12,051 nt of DNA from Anaerolineae bacterium (GTDB taxonomy: Bacteria; Chloroflexota; Anaerolineae; JAFGEY01): the NCBI GenBank assembly GCA_016931365.1, contig JAFGEY010000081.1:1-12051 (forward strand), read 5' to 3'. Of this stretch, positions 6,294-12,051 are shown one piece after another. Position 1 is the first letter of the stretch; each line of letters opens with the position of its first letter. The notes under the pieces were generated by a model. That model was given only the letters and a program-made list of their open reading frames with translations, ran no database searches and was not told the origin of the DNA. Position numbers and translations under genes: made by a program.

Positions 6294-7463
6294 TCAGGTT
6301 CTTTTCAAACCGGCATATTGCAGGCGGATCAGACCGGCCAGTGGCTCGTTGGGCTGGATGTGACACACGTCGACCAGTACGGTATCGAAGCCTTCTGCGG
6401 CCAGCCGTTTTTGCAGGTCGACGGCCAGCAGGTCTTCCGCTGGATCGAAGCGGAGCGCGGCGGCGATTGCTTTGCTCAGCGCGTGTGGCGTAACGCCGGC
6501 CCGTTCGGCCAGACGCGCCGGAGCGACCAGCCGGTCGGTTGGGCTGAGCTTGCGCGCCGGGTCATGACCCAGACGGAGAATCGTGTCACCGAGTGCGCAG
6601 TTGGCGAATCGGCGAGGCAGCCCTTCGATCAGGCTGTCCAGCCAGACCCGCTCGACGCCGTATTCGGCGATCAACCCGGCGCTGCTTTCGCACCAGAGGG
6701 CCTGAAGGTGGGCCAGAATCTCGTCATCGACGGCTGCGTCGTGCGCCCAGGTATAGCCCTTGAGGTAGCCCAGATAAGCCAGCGCCGCATGTGCGCTGTT
6801 GTGGATGTATAGCTTGCGTGCGGTATAAGCCTCAAAATGGTCGCTGGCTTCCAGTCCTACCACCCGCGGCGCTGACCCAACAAAGTCCTGGCGATCGACA
6901 GGGAGTTCCTGGTATGGCTCGGCAAGGACGGCGCTGGGGTCTTGAGCACGTAGGCCCGGCGGGATTGGCGGACCGACGCAGCCGATCACGGTGTCTACGA
7001 AACCGACGTGGGCTTTGAGATAGGTTTGTTCGCCGGCGTTGAGGTGTTGGCGCACCAGCCCGCGCACGATATTGCCGCCATTGTAGAGGTTTTCGCAGAT
7101 CAGGCAGTTGAGCGGAGTTTCGATCCCCAGTGCGATGCGCCGTCGTACGCCGGCGGCGACGTTGGGAGCCACGTCGGGCAGCGCGCGCGCGCCAACCGAG
7201 GTGACGAGGATGTCCGTCTCAGCAATGGCCTGGGCGACGGCAATCTGGTCGTCGGCGTGCAATGCCGTTTTGACCGGGGCGACTTGGACGTATTCCGTTG
7301 CGTCCGCATCGACCAGGTGGACGGTGTAAGCATGGCGCTTGTTCAGCGCGTCGATCAAGGGCTGGTCGATCTCGACCACGACCAGCTCATAGCCTGACTG
7401 GCTGAACAACCGCCCGACGAATCCGCGTCCGATTTTGCCGGCGCCGATGATTACGACGTGCAT
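6294..7463 (-). CDS. mtlD: Mannitol-1-phosphate 5-dehydrogenase
   Basis: This 389-aa enzyme, close to the usual family length of about 380-390 aa, interconverts mannitol 1-phosphate and fructose 6-phosphate with NAD. The N-terminal Rossmann fold has GAGKIGRG (7-14), with E31 ending the second strand as expected for NAD. CENLYNGG is at 123-130. The polyol-dehydrogenase catalytic signature KxxxxNxxH is present as K217, N222 and H225 (KLYIHNSAHA). The ATG at 7463 is chosen over one four codons upstream because GGAGG lies 5 nt before it. It has its own promoter at 7482-7510, and the phosphatase gene follows. No mannitol PTS (mtlA) or other mannitol gene is in the window, so it may make mannitol or handle intracellular polyol phosphate rather than serve PTS uptake. 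A related polyol phosphate is possible as substrate. Confidence 0.9.
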   Translation of the reverse strand: MHVVIIGAGKIGRGFVGRLFSQSGYELVVVEIDQPLIDALNKRHAYTVHLVDADATEYVQVAPVKTALHADDQIAVAQAIAETDILVTSVGARALPDVAPNVAAGVRRRIALGIETPLNCLICENLYNGGNIVRGLVRQHLNAGEQTYLKAHVGFVDTVIGCVGPPIPPGLRAQDPSAVLAEPYQELPVDRQDFVGSAPRVVGLEASDHFEAYTARKLYIHNSAHAALAYLGYLKGYTWAHDAAVDDEILAHLQALWCESSAGLIAEYGVERVWLDSLIEGLPRRFANCALGDTILRLGHDPARKLSPTDRLVAPARLAERAGVTPHALSKAIAAALRFDPAEDLLAVDLQKRLAAEGFDTVLVDVCHIQPNEPLAGLIRLQYAGLKRT

Positions 7464-7468
7464 AACGG

Positions 7469-7473
7469 CCTCC
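7469..7473 (-). promoter_or_regulatory. Shine-Dalgarno deciding the mtlD start
   Basis: GGAGG on the minus strand lies 5 nt before the ATG at 7463. It overlaps the longer alternative start at 7475 and cannot serve it, so the shorter protein beginning MHVVIIGAG is preferred. Confidence 0.75.
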
Positions 7474-7481
7474 AACGCGGC

Positions 7482-7510
7482 ATTATAGCACTGTTGCCGT
7501 CCTTTTCCAA
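7482..7510 (-). promoter_or_regulatory. Extended -10 promoter of mtlD
   Basis: On the minus strand, TTGGAA (7510-7505, four of six) is followed after 17 bp by a perfect TATAAT (7487-7482), preceded by TGC to form an extended -10. The predicted start is near 7475, so the leader is only about 12 nt and holds just the Shine-Dalgarno. The promoter lies in the short gap after the ArsR-type regulator gene, so mtlD need not depend on that gene's promoter. Confidence 0.65.
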
Positions 7511-7522
7511 CTGAGGCCAGGC

Positions 7523-8089
7523 CTAGTCCTGACGCAACCGCCAGTAGATGCCGTTTTCGCGCGCCATCAGCTTTTCATCGATCATATATCGACGCAGCGA
7601 AGCATAATCTGGGTGTACTTGCTGGATAGTTTCATTCACTTGTTTTTCGGTGTACCGCTGGTCAAACTCGAACCGCTCCGCCAGCCAGCGCAAAATGACC
7701 ATTTGTTTCTTGTACTGCGCCGGGATTTGGGTCAGCCGCCCGTCGATGACAAAAGTGTGCAACACCTTGTCCTCCCAGCTCTGCTCGTCGACGTTGCCGA
7801 CCAACGCGGCCATATTTTGCGGGCTGAACAGGTCTTTGTTCATTCGGATCAACGCATCCTGGTTCAGCGCATAGATGTGGGTGGTGCCGTCGTTCTCCAT
7901 CTTGACCAGGTCCAGTTCCTTGAGCTTGGACAGGTGATGCGACACAGTCGGCTCTTTGAGGTCGAGCAGGTCAGCCAGTTCGCCGACCGTGCAGGCCCGG
8001 TTGGCCAGGATGCCGATAATTTTCAGCCGGCTTTCGTTGCTCAAAGCCTTGAAGAATTCAAGCAGTTGATCGAGTTGTGGTTGACTCAT
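7523..8089 (-). CDS. ArsR-family winged-helix regulator with C-terminal DUF2087 domain
   Basis: This is a 188-aa DNA-binding transcriptional regulator. Residues about 5-80 form an ArsR-type winged helix: FKALSNESRLKIIGIL (13-28), then the recognition helix region LKEPTVSHHLSKLKEL (44-59) and a wing ending in HIYALN. The ELCVCDL metal site of classical metal sensors is replaced by RACTVGELADL, with one Cys (C33), so it is probably not a metal sensor. Residues about 113-185 match DUF2087 (GRLTQIPAQYKKQ...ILRWLAERF...YTEKQVN...DYASLRRYMIDEKLM), a domain often fused to or found beside HTH proteins, function uncertain. The ATG at 8089 has an AAGGA 9 nt upstream. It is divergent from a short-chain dehydrogenase, across a gap rich in palindromes. 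Repression of both genes is the likely role; the effector is unknown. Confidence 0.88.
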   Translation of the reverse strand: MSQPQLDQLLEFFKALSNESRLKIIGILANRACTVGELADLLDLKEPTVSHHLSKLKELDLVKMENDGTTHIYALNQDALIRMNKDLFSPQNMAALVGNVDEQSWEDKVLHTFVIDGRLTQIPAQYKKQMVILRWLAERFEFDQRYTEKQVNETIQQVHPDYASLRRYMIDEKLMARENGIYWRLRQD

Positions 8090-8101
8090 TGTACAAATTC
8101 C

Positions 8102-8146
8102 TTCTAATTAGAAAATACATTATTTAGATAATGGTCTAATTATAAT
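8102..8146. promoter_or_regulatory. Operator-like palindromes between divergent regulator and dehydrogenase
   Basis: This AT-rich gap holds a perfect 12-bp palindrome TTCTAATTAGAA (8102-8113). It also holds an imperfect inverted repeat TATTTAGA-6 bp-TCTAATTA (8121-8142), whose arms agree at seven of eight positions. The shared motif TCTAAWTA thus occurs three times: plus strand at 8103 and 8135 (32 bp apart, about three helical turns) and minus strand at 8128-8121. The right copy overlaps a perfect TATAAT (8141-8146), the probable -10 box of the dehydrogenase gene, which lacks a good -35. The left palindrome touches the regulator's Shine-Dalgarno (8103-8099). These are the expected positions for autoregulatory ArsR-type operators. 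Binding is inferred. Confidence 0.6.
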
Positions 8147-8164
8147 CCTTTTTTCGCTTTTGTC

Positions 8165-8171
8165 AAGGAGG
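8165..8171 (+). promoter_or_regulatory. Shine-Dalgarno deciding the dehydrogenase start
   Basis: AAGGAGG lies 5 nt before the ATG at 8177. A TTG one codon upstream (8174) would leave only 2 nt of spacing, so the ATG is preferred. Confidence 0.75.
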
Positions 8172-8176
8172 CATTG

Positions 8177-8890
8177 ATGCATGCTTTGCAGGATCGCGTG
8201 ACCCTGGTGACCGGAGCGAGCCGGGGCATTGGCCGGGCGACGGCGCTGGCGCTGGCCCGGGCTGGCGCCGACGTGATCGCGGCTGCGCGGAGCAGGTCTC
8301 AGTTAGAGACGCTGGCAGACGAGATCGAGGCGCAGACTGGGCGATTAGCATTGGTTTGTGTGGCAGATGTGTCCCAAGAAGACGATGTGAACCAAATGGT
8401 GCGAGTCGGACTGGAACGGTTTGGCAAAATTGACATTTTGGTCAACAATGCTGGCGTGCGCACCAGTCGGGTGGTGCTGTGGGAGACGACGCTCGAAGAG
8501 TGGGATGCAATGATGGCGGTCAACTTGCGCAGTGCGTTTTTATGCTGCCGGGCGGTGCTGCCGGGGATGATCGCGCGGCAGGAAGGCACGATCATCAACG
8601 TTGTGTCCACAGTCAGCCAGATCGGCCTGGAAAATATGAGCGGCTATGGGGCGAGCAAGTGGGGGCTGCTGGGGATGACCAAGTCGCTGGTCAAGGAGGC
8701 GCGGCCCCACGGCATCCGCGTGACGGCGCTTTCACCCGGCGGCACGGACACAACCTTTCGCGCCGGTGCGCGCCCCGATTACCTGGCCCCGGAGACGATC
8801 GCCGAAACAATCGTGTTTATCGCTTCGCTGCCGCCGCAAGCGGTGGTGCATGATCTGGTGATCAGGCCGATGGTAGAAACGAGTTTTTAG
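8177..8890 (+). CDS. Short-chain dehydrogenase/reductase (SDR), NADP-type
   Basis: This 237-aa classical SDR has a nucleotide-binding TGASRGIG (12-19), an arginine after the second strand (AARSRS, R38) that suggests NADP(H), NNAG at 90-93, and the catalytic set N116, S144, Y157 and K161 (YGASK). The overall look is close to 3-oxoacyl-ACP reductase (FabG)-like and other broad carbonyl reductases, so the substrate cannot be named. The C-terminus is somewhat short and unusual (VVHDLVIRPMVETSF), lacking the usual GGxxx end of FabG proteins. The ATG at 8177 follows an AAGGAGG. The gene is divergent from the ArsR/DUF2087 regulator, which probably controls it. An M24 peptidase follows after 40 bp on the same strand and may share the transcript. 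Confidence 0.88.
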   Translation: MHALQDRVTLVTGASRGIGRATALALARAGADVIAAARSRSQLETLADEIEAQTGRLALVCVADVSQEDDVNQMVRVGLERFGKIDILVNNAGVRTSRVVLWETTLEEWDAMMAVNLRSAFLCCRAVLPGMIARQEGTIINVVSTVSQIGLENMSGYGASKWGLLGMTKSLVKEARPHGIRVTALSPGGTDTTFRAGARPDYLAPETIAETIVFIASLPPQAVVHDLVIRPMVETSF

Positions 8891-8930
8891 CTATGTAAGG
8901 CTGGTTATTACAATTTTAGAGGAGATCAAG

Positions 8931-9998
8931 ATGCGAATTATCAAGTTGCGTGAAAAAATGCAAAAGCAAGGTCTGGACGGGATGCTGATCACCGATCCGC
9001 AGAACCGTCGCTATCTGAGTGGGTTCACTGGCTCGACGGCGACATTGTTGGTGACGGCGGAACAACAGTTCATTATGGTCGATTTTCGCTATTTCGAGCG
9101 CGCCGAGCGCGAATCGCCGCAGTGGGCACAGGTGCGTGTAACGGGCAAAACCAGCGAAGCACTGGCCGACATGGTGCGGCTGTCCGGTGCACGGCAGCTG
9201 GGCTTTGAGGCCGATCACGTCACTGTGGCGCAGTGGGAAGAGATGAGAGGTGTGGTTGGCGGCGTGGAACTGGCGCCGACCAAGCAGTTTGTCCTGCCCA
9301 TGCGCGCGATCAAGGACGAGGGCGAAGTGGCGGCGATCCAGGCGGCCATCGCCTGCTCCGATGCGGCCTTTGCCCGCCTGTGCCAGGTCATCCGGCCGGG
9401 GATGACCGAGATCGAGGTGGCCTGGACCCTGGAAAGCTATATGCGCCAGCACGGCGCAAGCGAGTTGGCCTTTCCGACCATCGTCGGCGCAGGGCCGAAC
9501 GGGGCGATGCCGCACGCCACGAGCAGCGAACGCCCGATCCGGGCCGGGGAGCCGATCGTGATGGATTTTGGAGCCACGGTGGACGGCTATCGCTCCGACA
9601 TCACCCGCACGATCTGTCTGGGCAAGCCGGAGGATGCACATTATCTGGAAATCTGGAACCTGGTGCTTCAGGCCCAACAAGCTGCCGAAACGCATATCAA
9701 ACCGGGGATGACAGGTCAGCAGGCCGACGCCGTTGCCCGTGATTTGTTTGTCACAGATGGCTATGGCGAACAGTTTGGACACGGATTGGGGCACGGCGTG
9801 GGGTTGAACATCCATGAGGGGCCGCGTTTGGGCAAACTTGCCGATGAGGATGTGCTCCAGCCGGGGATGGTGTTCACCATCGAACCGGGGCTGTATCTGC
9901 CCGGTTGGGGCGGCGTGCGCATCGAGGATGTTGTTTTGCTGCGCGAGGATGGCTGCGAGGTGCTGACTGGAGCGGTCAAAGAGCCAGTGCTGGAGTAA
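8931..9998 (+). CDS. M24 family metallopeptidase (Xaa-Pro aminopeptidase/dipeptidase-like)
   Basis: This 355-aa cytoplasmic two-metal peptidase probably releases the N-terminal residue before proline or splits Xaa-Pro dipeptides. The N-terminal creatinase-like domain spans about 1-125. The pita-bread catalytic domain spans about 130-350 and has all five metal ligands: D212 (MDFGA), D223 (RSDITRT), H287 ([10 protein letters not shown]), E318 (TIEPG) and E332 (RIEDVV). Also conserved are H195 (MPHATS) and H295 (NIHEG). The length of about 355 aa fits short PepQ/YpdF/PepP-like enzymes of Gram-positive and Chloroflexota type. Sequence alone does not separate aminopeptidase from dipeptidase. The ATG at 8931 has AGAGGAG 6 nt upstream. 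It lies 40 bp after the SDR gene and is likely co-transcribed, though no functional link is obvious. Confidence 0.93.
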   Translation: MRIIKLREKMQKQGLDGMLITDPQNRRYLSGFTGSTATLLVTAEQQFIMVDFRYFERAERESPQWAQVRVTGKTSEALADMVRLSGARQLGFEADHVTVAQWEEMRGVVGGVELAPTKQFVLPMRAIKDEGEVAAIQAAIACSDAAFARLCQVIRPGMTEIEVAWTLESYMRQHGASELAFPTIVGAGPNGAMPHATSSERPIRAGEPIVMDFGATVDGYRSDITRTICLGKPEDAHYLEIWNLVLQAQQAAETHIKPGMTGQQADAVARDLFVTDGYGEQFGHGLGHGVGLNIHEGPRLGKLADEDVLQPGMVFTIEPGLYLPGWGGVRIEDVVLLREDGCEVLTGAVKEPVLE

Positions 9999-10019
9999 TA
10001 AGGTAGATTTGGTGAATTT

Positions 10020-10080
10020 CGTAAAACGTGATGCGTGGGGCGCAAGCGTCTGTGTCAACCCTCACGCATCACGTTTTACG
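10020..10080. repeat. Perfect 18-bp inverted repeat between convergent genes
   Basis: CGTAAAACGTGATGCGTG (10020-10037) and its exact complement CACGCATCACGTTTTACG (10063-10080) flank a 25-nt loop. GGG/CCC at the base of the loop could extend pairing past a bulged T. The right arm continues with TTTCACG, repeating the ACG-spaced pattern of the arm. It fills the gap between the peptidase stop (9998) and the stop of the convergent nagB-like gene (10085-10083). A very stable hairpin would form in both transcripts and may mark their 3' ends, although no T-run follows. A dispersed MITE-like or REP-like repeat is the main alternative. Confidence 0.75.
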
Positions 10081-10082
10081 TT

Positions 10083-10856
10083 TCACGCGAGGAGCGCCGC
10101 CGAATCCACGTCCAGGTACATGGTCACGTGGCTTTGCGTGCGCAGGATCGACGCCGGGCAGTCGGGCGAAACCGGCCCTTCCAGTGCGGCCTTGATCGCC
10201 TGCGCCTTGCGCGCCTCGGGCACCAGGCACAGCATCTTTGTAGCCGCCAGCAATGCGGGCACGGTCAGCGACAGGGCCTCGGTGGGCACGTCATCCAGGG
10301 TGGGGAAATGCCCCTCGCCGACCTGCTGCATCCGGCATTTGCGGTCGAGGTTGACGATGTGGATCACCGCCTCGGTCTTGAAATCGGCCGGCGGGTCGTT
10401 GAAGGCCAGGTGGCCGTTTTCGCCGACGCCCAGCACGCACACGTCGGCGGGGTGGGCGTCGAGCAGCGCGCGATAGCGTTCCAGCTCGGCCTGCACGTCG
10501 TGTGCGTCGCCGCGCAGCGGGTAAAAGGCCTGGGGGTGGACCCAATCGACCAGCTTTTCGCGGATGTATTTGGCAAAGCTGGCCGGGTGCCGGTCGCTCA
10601 TGCCCAGGTATTCGTCCATGTGAAAGAAGACGATTTTATCCCACGGCAGATCGGGCTTGACGCGCAGCGCTTTCATGAAAGAGAGCTGCGAGTTGCCGGT
10701 GGCCAAAATCACCGCAGCGCGACCATGCGCGGCGACGGCCTGCTTGAGTGTCTCAGCCAAGTCGCCGGCGGCGCGCTGGCCCAGCGCCTCGTTGGAGGCA
10801 AAAACGCGGACGGGCATTTGATCGATCTGGAAAGAACGGATTGGTTGGGTGTTCAT
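10083..10856 (-). CDS. nagB: Glucosamine-6-phosphate deaminase-like enzyme
   Basis: This 257-aa protein belongs to the NagB/6-phosphogluconolactonase fold, whose deaminase members convert glucosamine 6-phosphate to fructose 6-phosphate and ammonia. It shows the phosphate-binding loop LATGNSQLSF (51-60), FHMDEYLG (78-85; D81 equals E. coli D72), and LGVGENGHLAFNDP (142-155) with catalytic H149. RKCRMQQVGEGHFPTLDDVP (172-191) is typical of a NagB subgroup I recall from several phyla. Relative to E. coli NagB, D141 is replaced by N147 and E148 by D154, so the exact substrate is less certain. The ATG at 10856 has AGGAG 5 nt upstream. A longer open frame to 11024 runs inside the upstream gene, is low-complexity and Arg-rich, and was not used. 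The start overlaps the upstream gene's stop as ATGA, implying translational coupling. Confidence 0.82.
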   Translation of the reverse strand: MNTQPIRSFQIDQMPVRVFASNEALGQRAAGDLAETLKQAVAAHGRAAVILATGNSQLSFMKALRVKPDLPWDKIVFFHMDEYLGMSDRHPASFAKYIREKLVDWVHPQAFYPLRGDAHDVQAELERYRALLDAHPADVCVLGVGENGHLAFNDPPADFKTEAVIHIVNLDRKCRMQQVGEGHFPTLDDVPTEALSLTVPALLAATKMLCLVPEARKAQAIKAALEGPVSPDCPASILRTQSHVTMYLDVDSAALLA

Positions 10857-12051
10857 AGTGACTCCTTTCCTGGTAATAGCACCACGACAGGCAGCCGGAC
10901 GATTTGATCGGCGGTGTGAATCTCGATGCTGCCTTGCGCGGCTTCTTCCTCCTGCACGCTGACGCTGACTTTTGCTTTCTTTTGCGGCTTGATCGTCCAT
11001 TCCTGGCGGTCGACGGCGATCCATTCATCAATCGGCACTACCCGCACGCGCAGCGAGCTGTAGCCCTGGTTTTCCAATACCAGCGTCTGTCCGGCCTGTG
11101 CATCGACAAAAATCAGTTCCTGTGCTTCGATGTGCAGACGGGGCGTCAGTTTGAGCGTCAACTGCGCGCCGATCTCCTGGTGGCCGGCATTGCTTCCGAC
11201 CAACAGGGCATCGTCGATCTGGTACGTGCCCTCGCGTTGCCCCTGTGGATCGGCGTGTACCTGCACCGGTACCGACATCCCTGCCTCGCACGCCCATTCT
11301 GCCGGCTCGACGCTCAGCCAGGTCACCTGCGGCGCGACGGTGCCGCTCAGCGTGCCCACGCCGCGGTTGAAAATCCACATCGTTTGTGCGGCTGGTTCAT
11401 AGTTTTCGCTGGCGAGTTCCACCACCAGCGGCTCGACGACGAGCTGAGGCGCGGATAACCCGACACGTACGGGAAGATCGACGCGGCCGCCGTTGCTGCG
11501 CACGGTGATCCAGGCCTGACCGCTTTGGCCGCTCACCGCCAGCGCATAGGCGTTGATCTGCACCGTGGCTGCCTGGCCCGTGCCGCACACCCCCTCGGCC
11601 GGTGTGACCTCGATCCAGGTGCCCTGCGTCTCGACGCGCCAGCGCAGTTCGCCGGTGCCGGCGTTGCCAATTTTCAGCGGCAGCACGGCGACCTCGGTTT
11701 TGCCGATCAGCCCAAAATCGACGCTACGCCGCTCGACGTGCAGCAGGGGGCGGGAGAGGAACACGCGCGCGCCGACCCGACGCTGCTCGTCCATTCCTTG
11801 CACCAGGATCGCCTGCGCTGCCTGCCATTCACCGCCATTGGGCAGCGCGGCGGCGTTGGCGATCACCGCCACCGGCAGCGAGTGACCGGGCGGGCAAACC
11901 ACCGTCTGCGGTTCGACTTGGAGCCAATCGACATTGGGCCGTACCGTCCCTTCCCACGGCGTTGATCCGCGATTGGCGATGATCAATGTCGCCTCGGCCT
12001 GCTCGCCGTCGGCGATCTCGCCCAGGTCGAGCCAGTCCGTGTCGAGGGCCA
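10853..12051 (-). CDS. Tandem BACON-like/Ig-like repeat protein (5' end outside the window)
   Basis: The reading frame stays open to the window edge, so the N-terminus is missing; at least 398 codons are present. The visible part is four tandem domains of about 100 residues (about 1-101, 102-201, 202-302 and 303-398 from the first complete codon at 12049). Each has a central W(L/I)xV motif: WLQVEP at 42, WIEVTP at 145, WLSVEP at 244 and WIAVDR at 343. The pattern of DFG-like start, IxNxG, WLxVxP and a closing LxVxLxP strand resembles BACON (PF13004/PF19190) or ASH-type beta-sandwiches, which usually bind carbohydrate or partner proteins. No signal, membrane segment or enzyme motif is visible, but those could lie upstream; in Chloroflexota such repeats can follow a kinase or other module. 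The TGA at 10855-10853 overlaps the nagB-like ATG. Confidence 0.75.
   Translation of the reverse strand, partial: ALDTDWLDLGEIADGEQAEATLIIANRGSTPWEGTVRPNVDWLQVEPQTVVCPPGHSLPVAVIANAAALPNGGEWQAAQAILVQGMDEQRRVGARVFLSRPLLHVERRSVDFGLIGKTEVAVLPLKIGNAGTGELRWRVETQGTWIEVTPAEGVCGTGQAATVQINAYALAVSGQSGQAWITVRSNGGRVDLPVRVGLSAPQLVVEPLVVELASENYEPAAQTMWIFNRGVGTLSGTVAPQVTWLSVEPAEWACEAGMSVPVQVHADPQGQREGTYQIDDALLVGSNAGHQEIGAQLTLKLTPRLHIEAQELIFVDAQAGQTLVLENQGYSSLRVRVVPIDEWIAVDRQEWTIKPQKKAKVSVSVQEEEAAQGSIEIHTADQIVRLPVVVLLPGKESL
10862..10866 (-). promoter_or_regulatory. Shine-Dalgarno deciding the nagB-like start
   Basis: AGGAG on the minus strand lies 5 nt before the ATG at 10856, inside the last codons of the upstream repeat-protein gene. 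It argues for the 257-aa product and against the 56-residue N-terminal extension, which would be translated out of frame from within the upstream gene. Confidence 0.75.

Noticed and set aside
8909..8914. TACAAT as a separate -10 box for the M24 peptidase gene
   Set aside because: Transcription would begin inside the Shine-Dalgarno (8918-8924) and no -35 box sits 16-18 bp upstream. Co-transcription with the dehydrogenase gene is simpler.
8916..10058. Long open frame on the minus strand antisense to the M24 peptidase
   Set aside because: The plus-strand frame encodes a peptidase with all five metal ligands in place and a good Shine-Dalgarno. The antisense product is rich in His, Arg and Gln, has no recognisable motif, and would start inside an inverted repeat.
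10857..11024. N-terminal extension of the nagB-like gene by 56 residues
   Set aside because: It runs out of frame inside the upstream repeat-protein gene, is Arg-rich and low in complexity, and the ATG at 10856 has its own AGGAG and starts where NagB homologues start.
1..12051. CRISPR array, phage, transposase, toxin-antitoxin or defence island
   Set aside because: No regularly spaced repeats beyond the two inverted repeats, no integrase, transposase, nuclease or small toxin-antitoxin pair were seen. The content is ordinary metabolic, regulatory and replication genes.

Overview
The window looks like a chromosomal segment of a GC-rich, free-living member of the Chloroflexota, probably an Anaerolineae-type lineage. 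This rests on recalled family features, not a search. The single-stranded DNA-binding protein carries two loop insertions of the kind I associate with that phylum. The DUF2723 membrane protein has beta-sandwich tails common there, and one partial protein has tandem WLxVxP (BACON-like) repeats. Nothing points to a phage, plasmid, transposon or CRISPR locus, and there are no rRNA or tRNA genes.

Layout. Bases 1-217 are AT-rich and intergenic, and hold an inverted repeat built from AGGAT/ATCCT units on a 9-bp period. A very long minus-strand gene (220 to about 3175) encodes a DUF2723 GT-C-like membrane protein. It diverges from ssb (3307-3780, plus), which has a strong promoter and Shine-Dalgarno sequence. 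ssb ends in a perfect 15-bp hairpin that probably serves both strands, because a run of minus-strand genes converges on it. Read in their own direction, these are an ArsR/DUF2087 regulator (8089-7523), mannitol-1-phosphate 5-dehydrogenase (7463-6294), an alkaline-phosphatase-superfamily hydrolase (6242-4875), a short relic resembling the C-terminus of a ThuA-like protein (4874-4809), and a Pro-rich single-pass membrane protein of unknown function (4710-3835).

The regulator is divergent from an NADP-type short-chain dehydrogenase (8177-8890), which is followed by an M24 (Xaa-Pro) peptidase (8931-9998). The AT-rich 87-bp gap between the divergent genes contains three copies of a TCTAAWTA motif that overlap the control elements of both genes, so the regulator probably controls itself and the dehydrogenase. 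A perfect 18-bp inverted repeat separates the peptidase from a convergent minus-strand pair: a glucosamine-6-phosphate-deaminase-like enzyme (10856-10083) and, overlapping it by an ATGA, a tandem BACON-like-domain protein that runs off the right edge.

How the genes fit together. Several genes concern sugars or sugar phosphates (mtlD, the NagB-like enzyme, the ThuA-like relic and the DUF2723 glycosyltransferase-like protein). There is no transporter, kinase or PTS component, so I see accessory carbohydrate metabolism rather than a complete pathway. I found no clear previously undescribed multi-gene system. The items most worth following up are the relic gene tail, the operator cluster between the divergent genes, and the translational coupling of the repeat protein to a NagB-like enzyme with altered catalytic residues.
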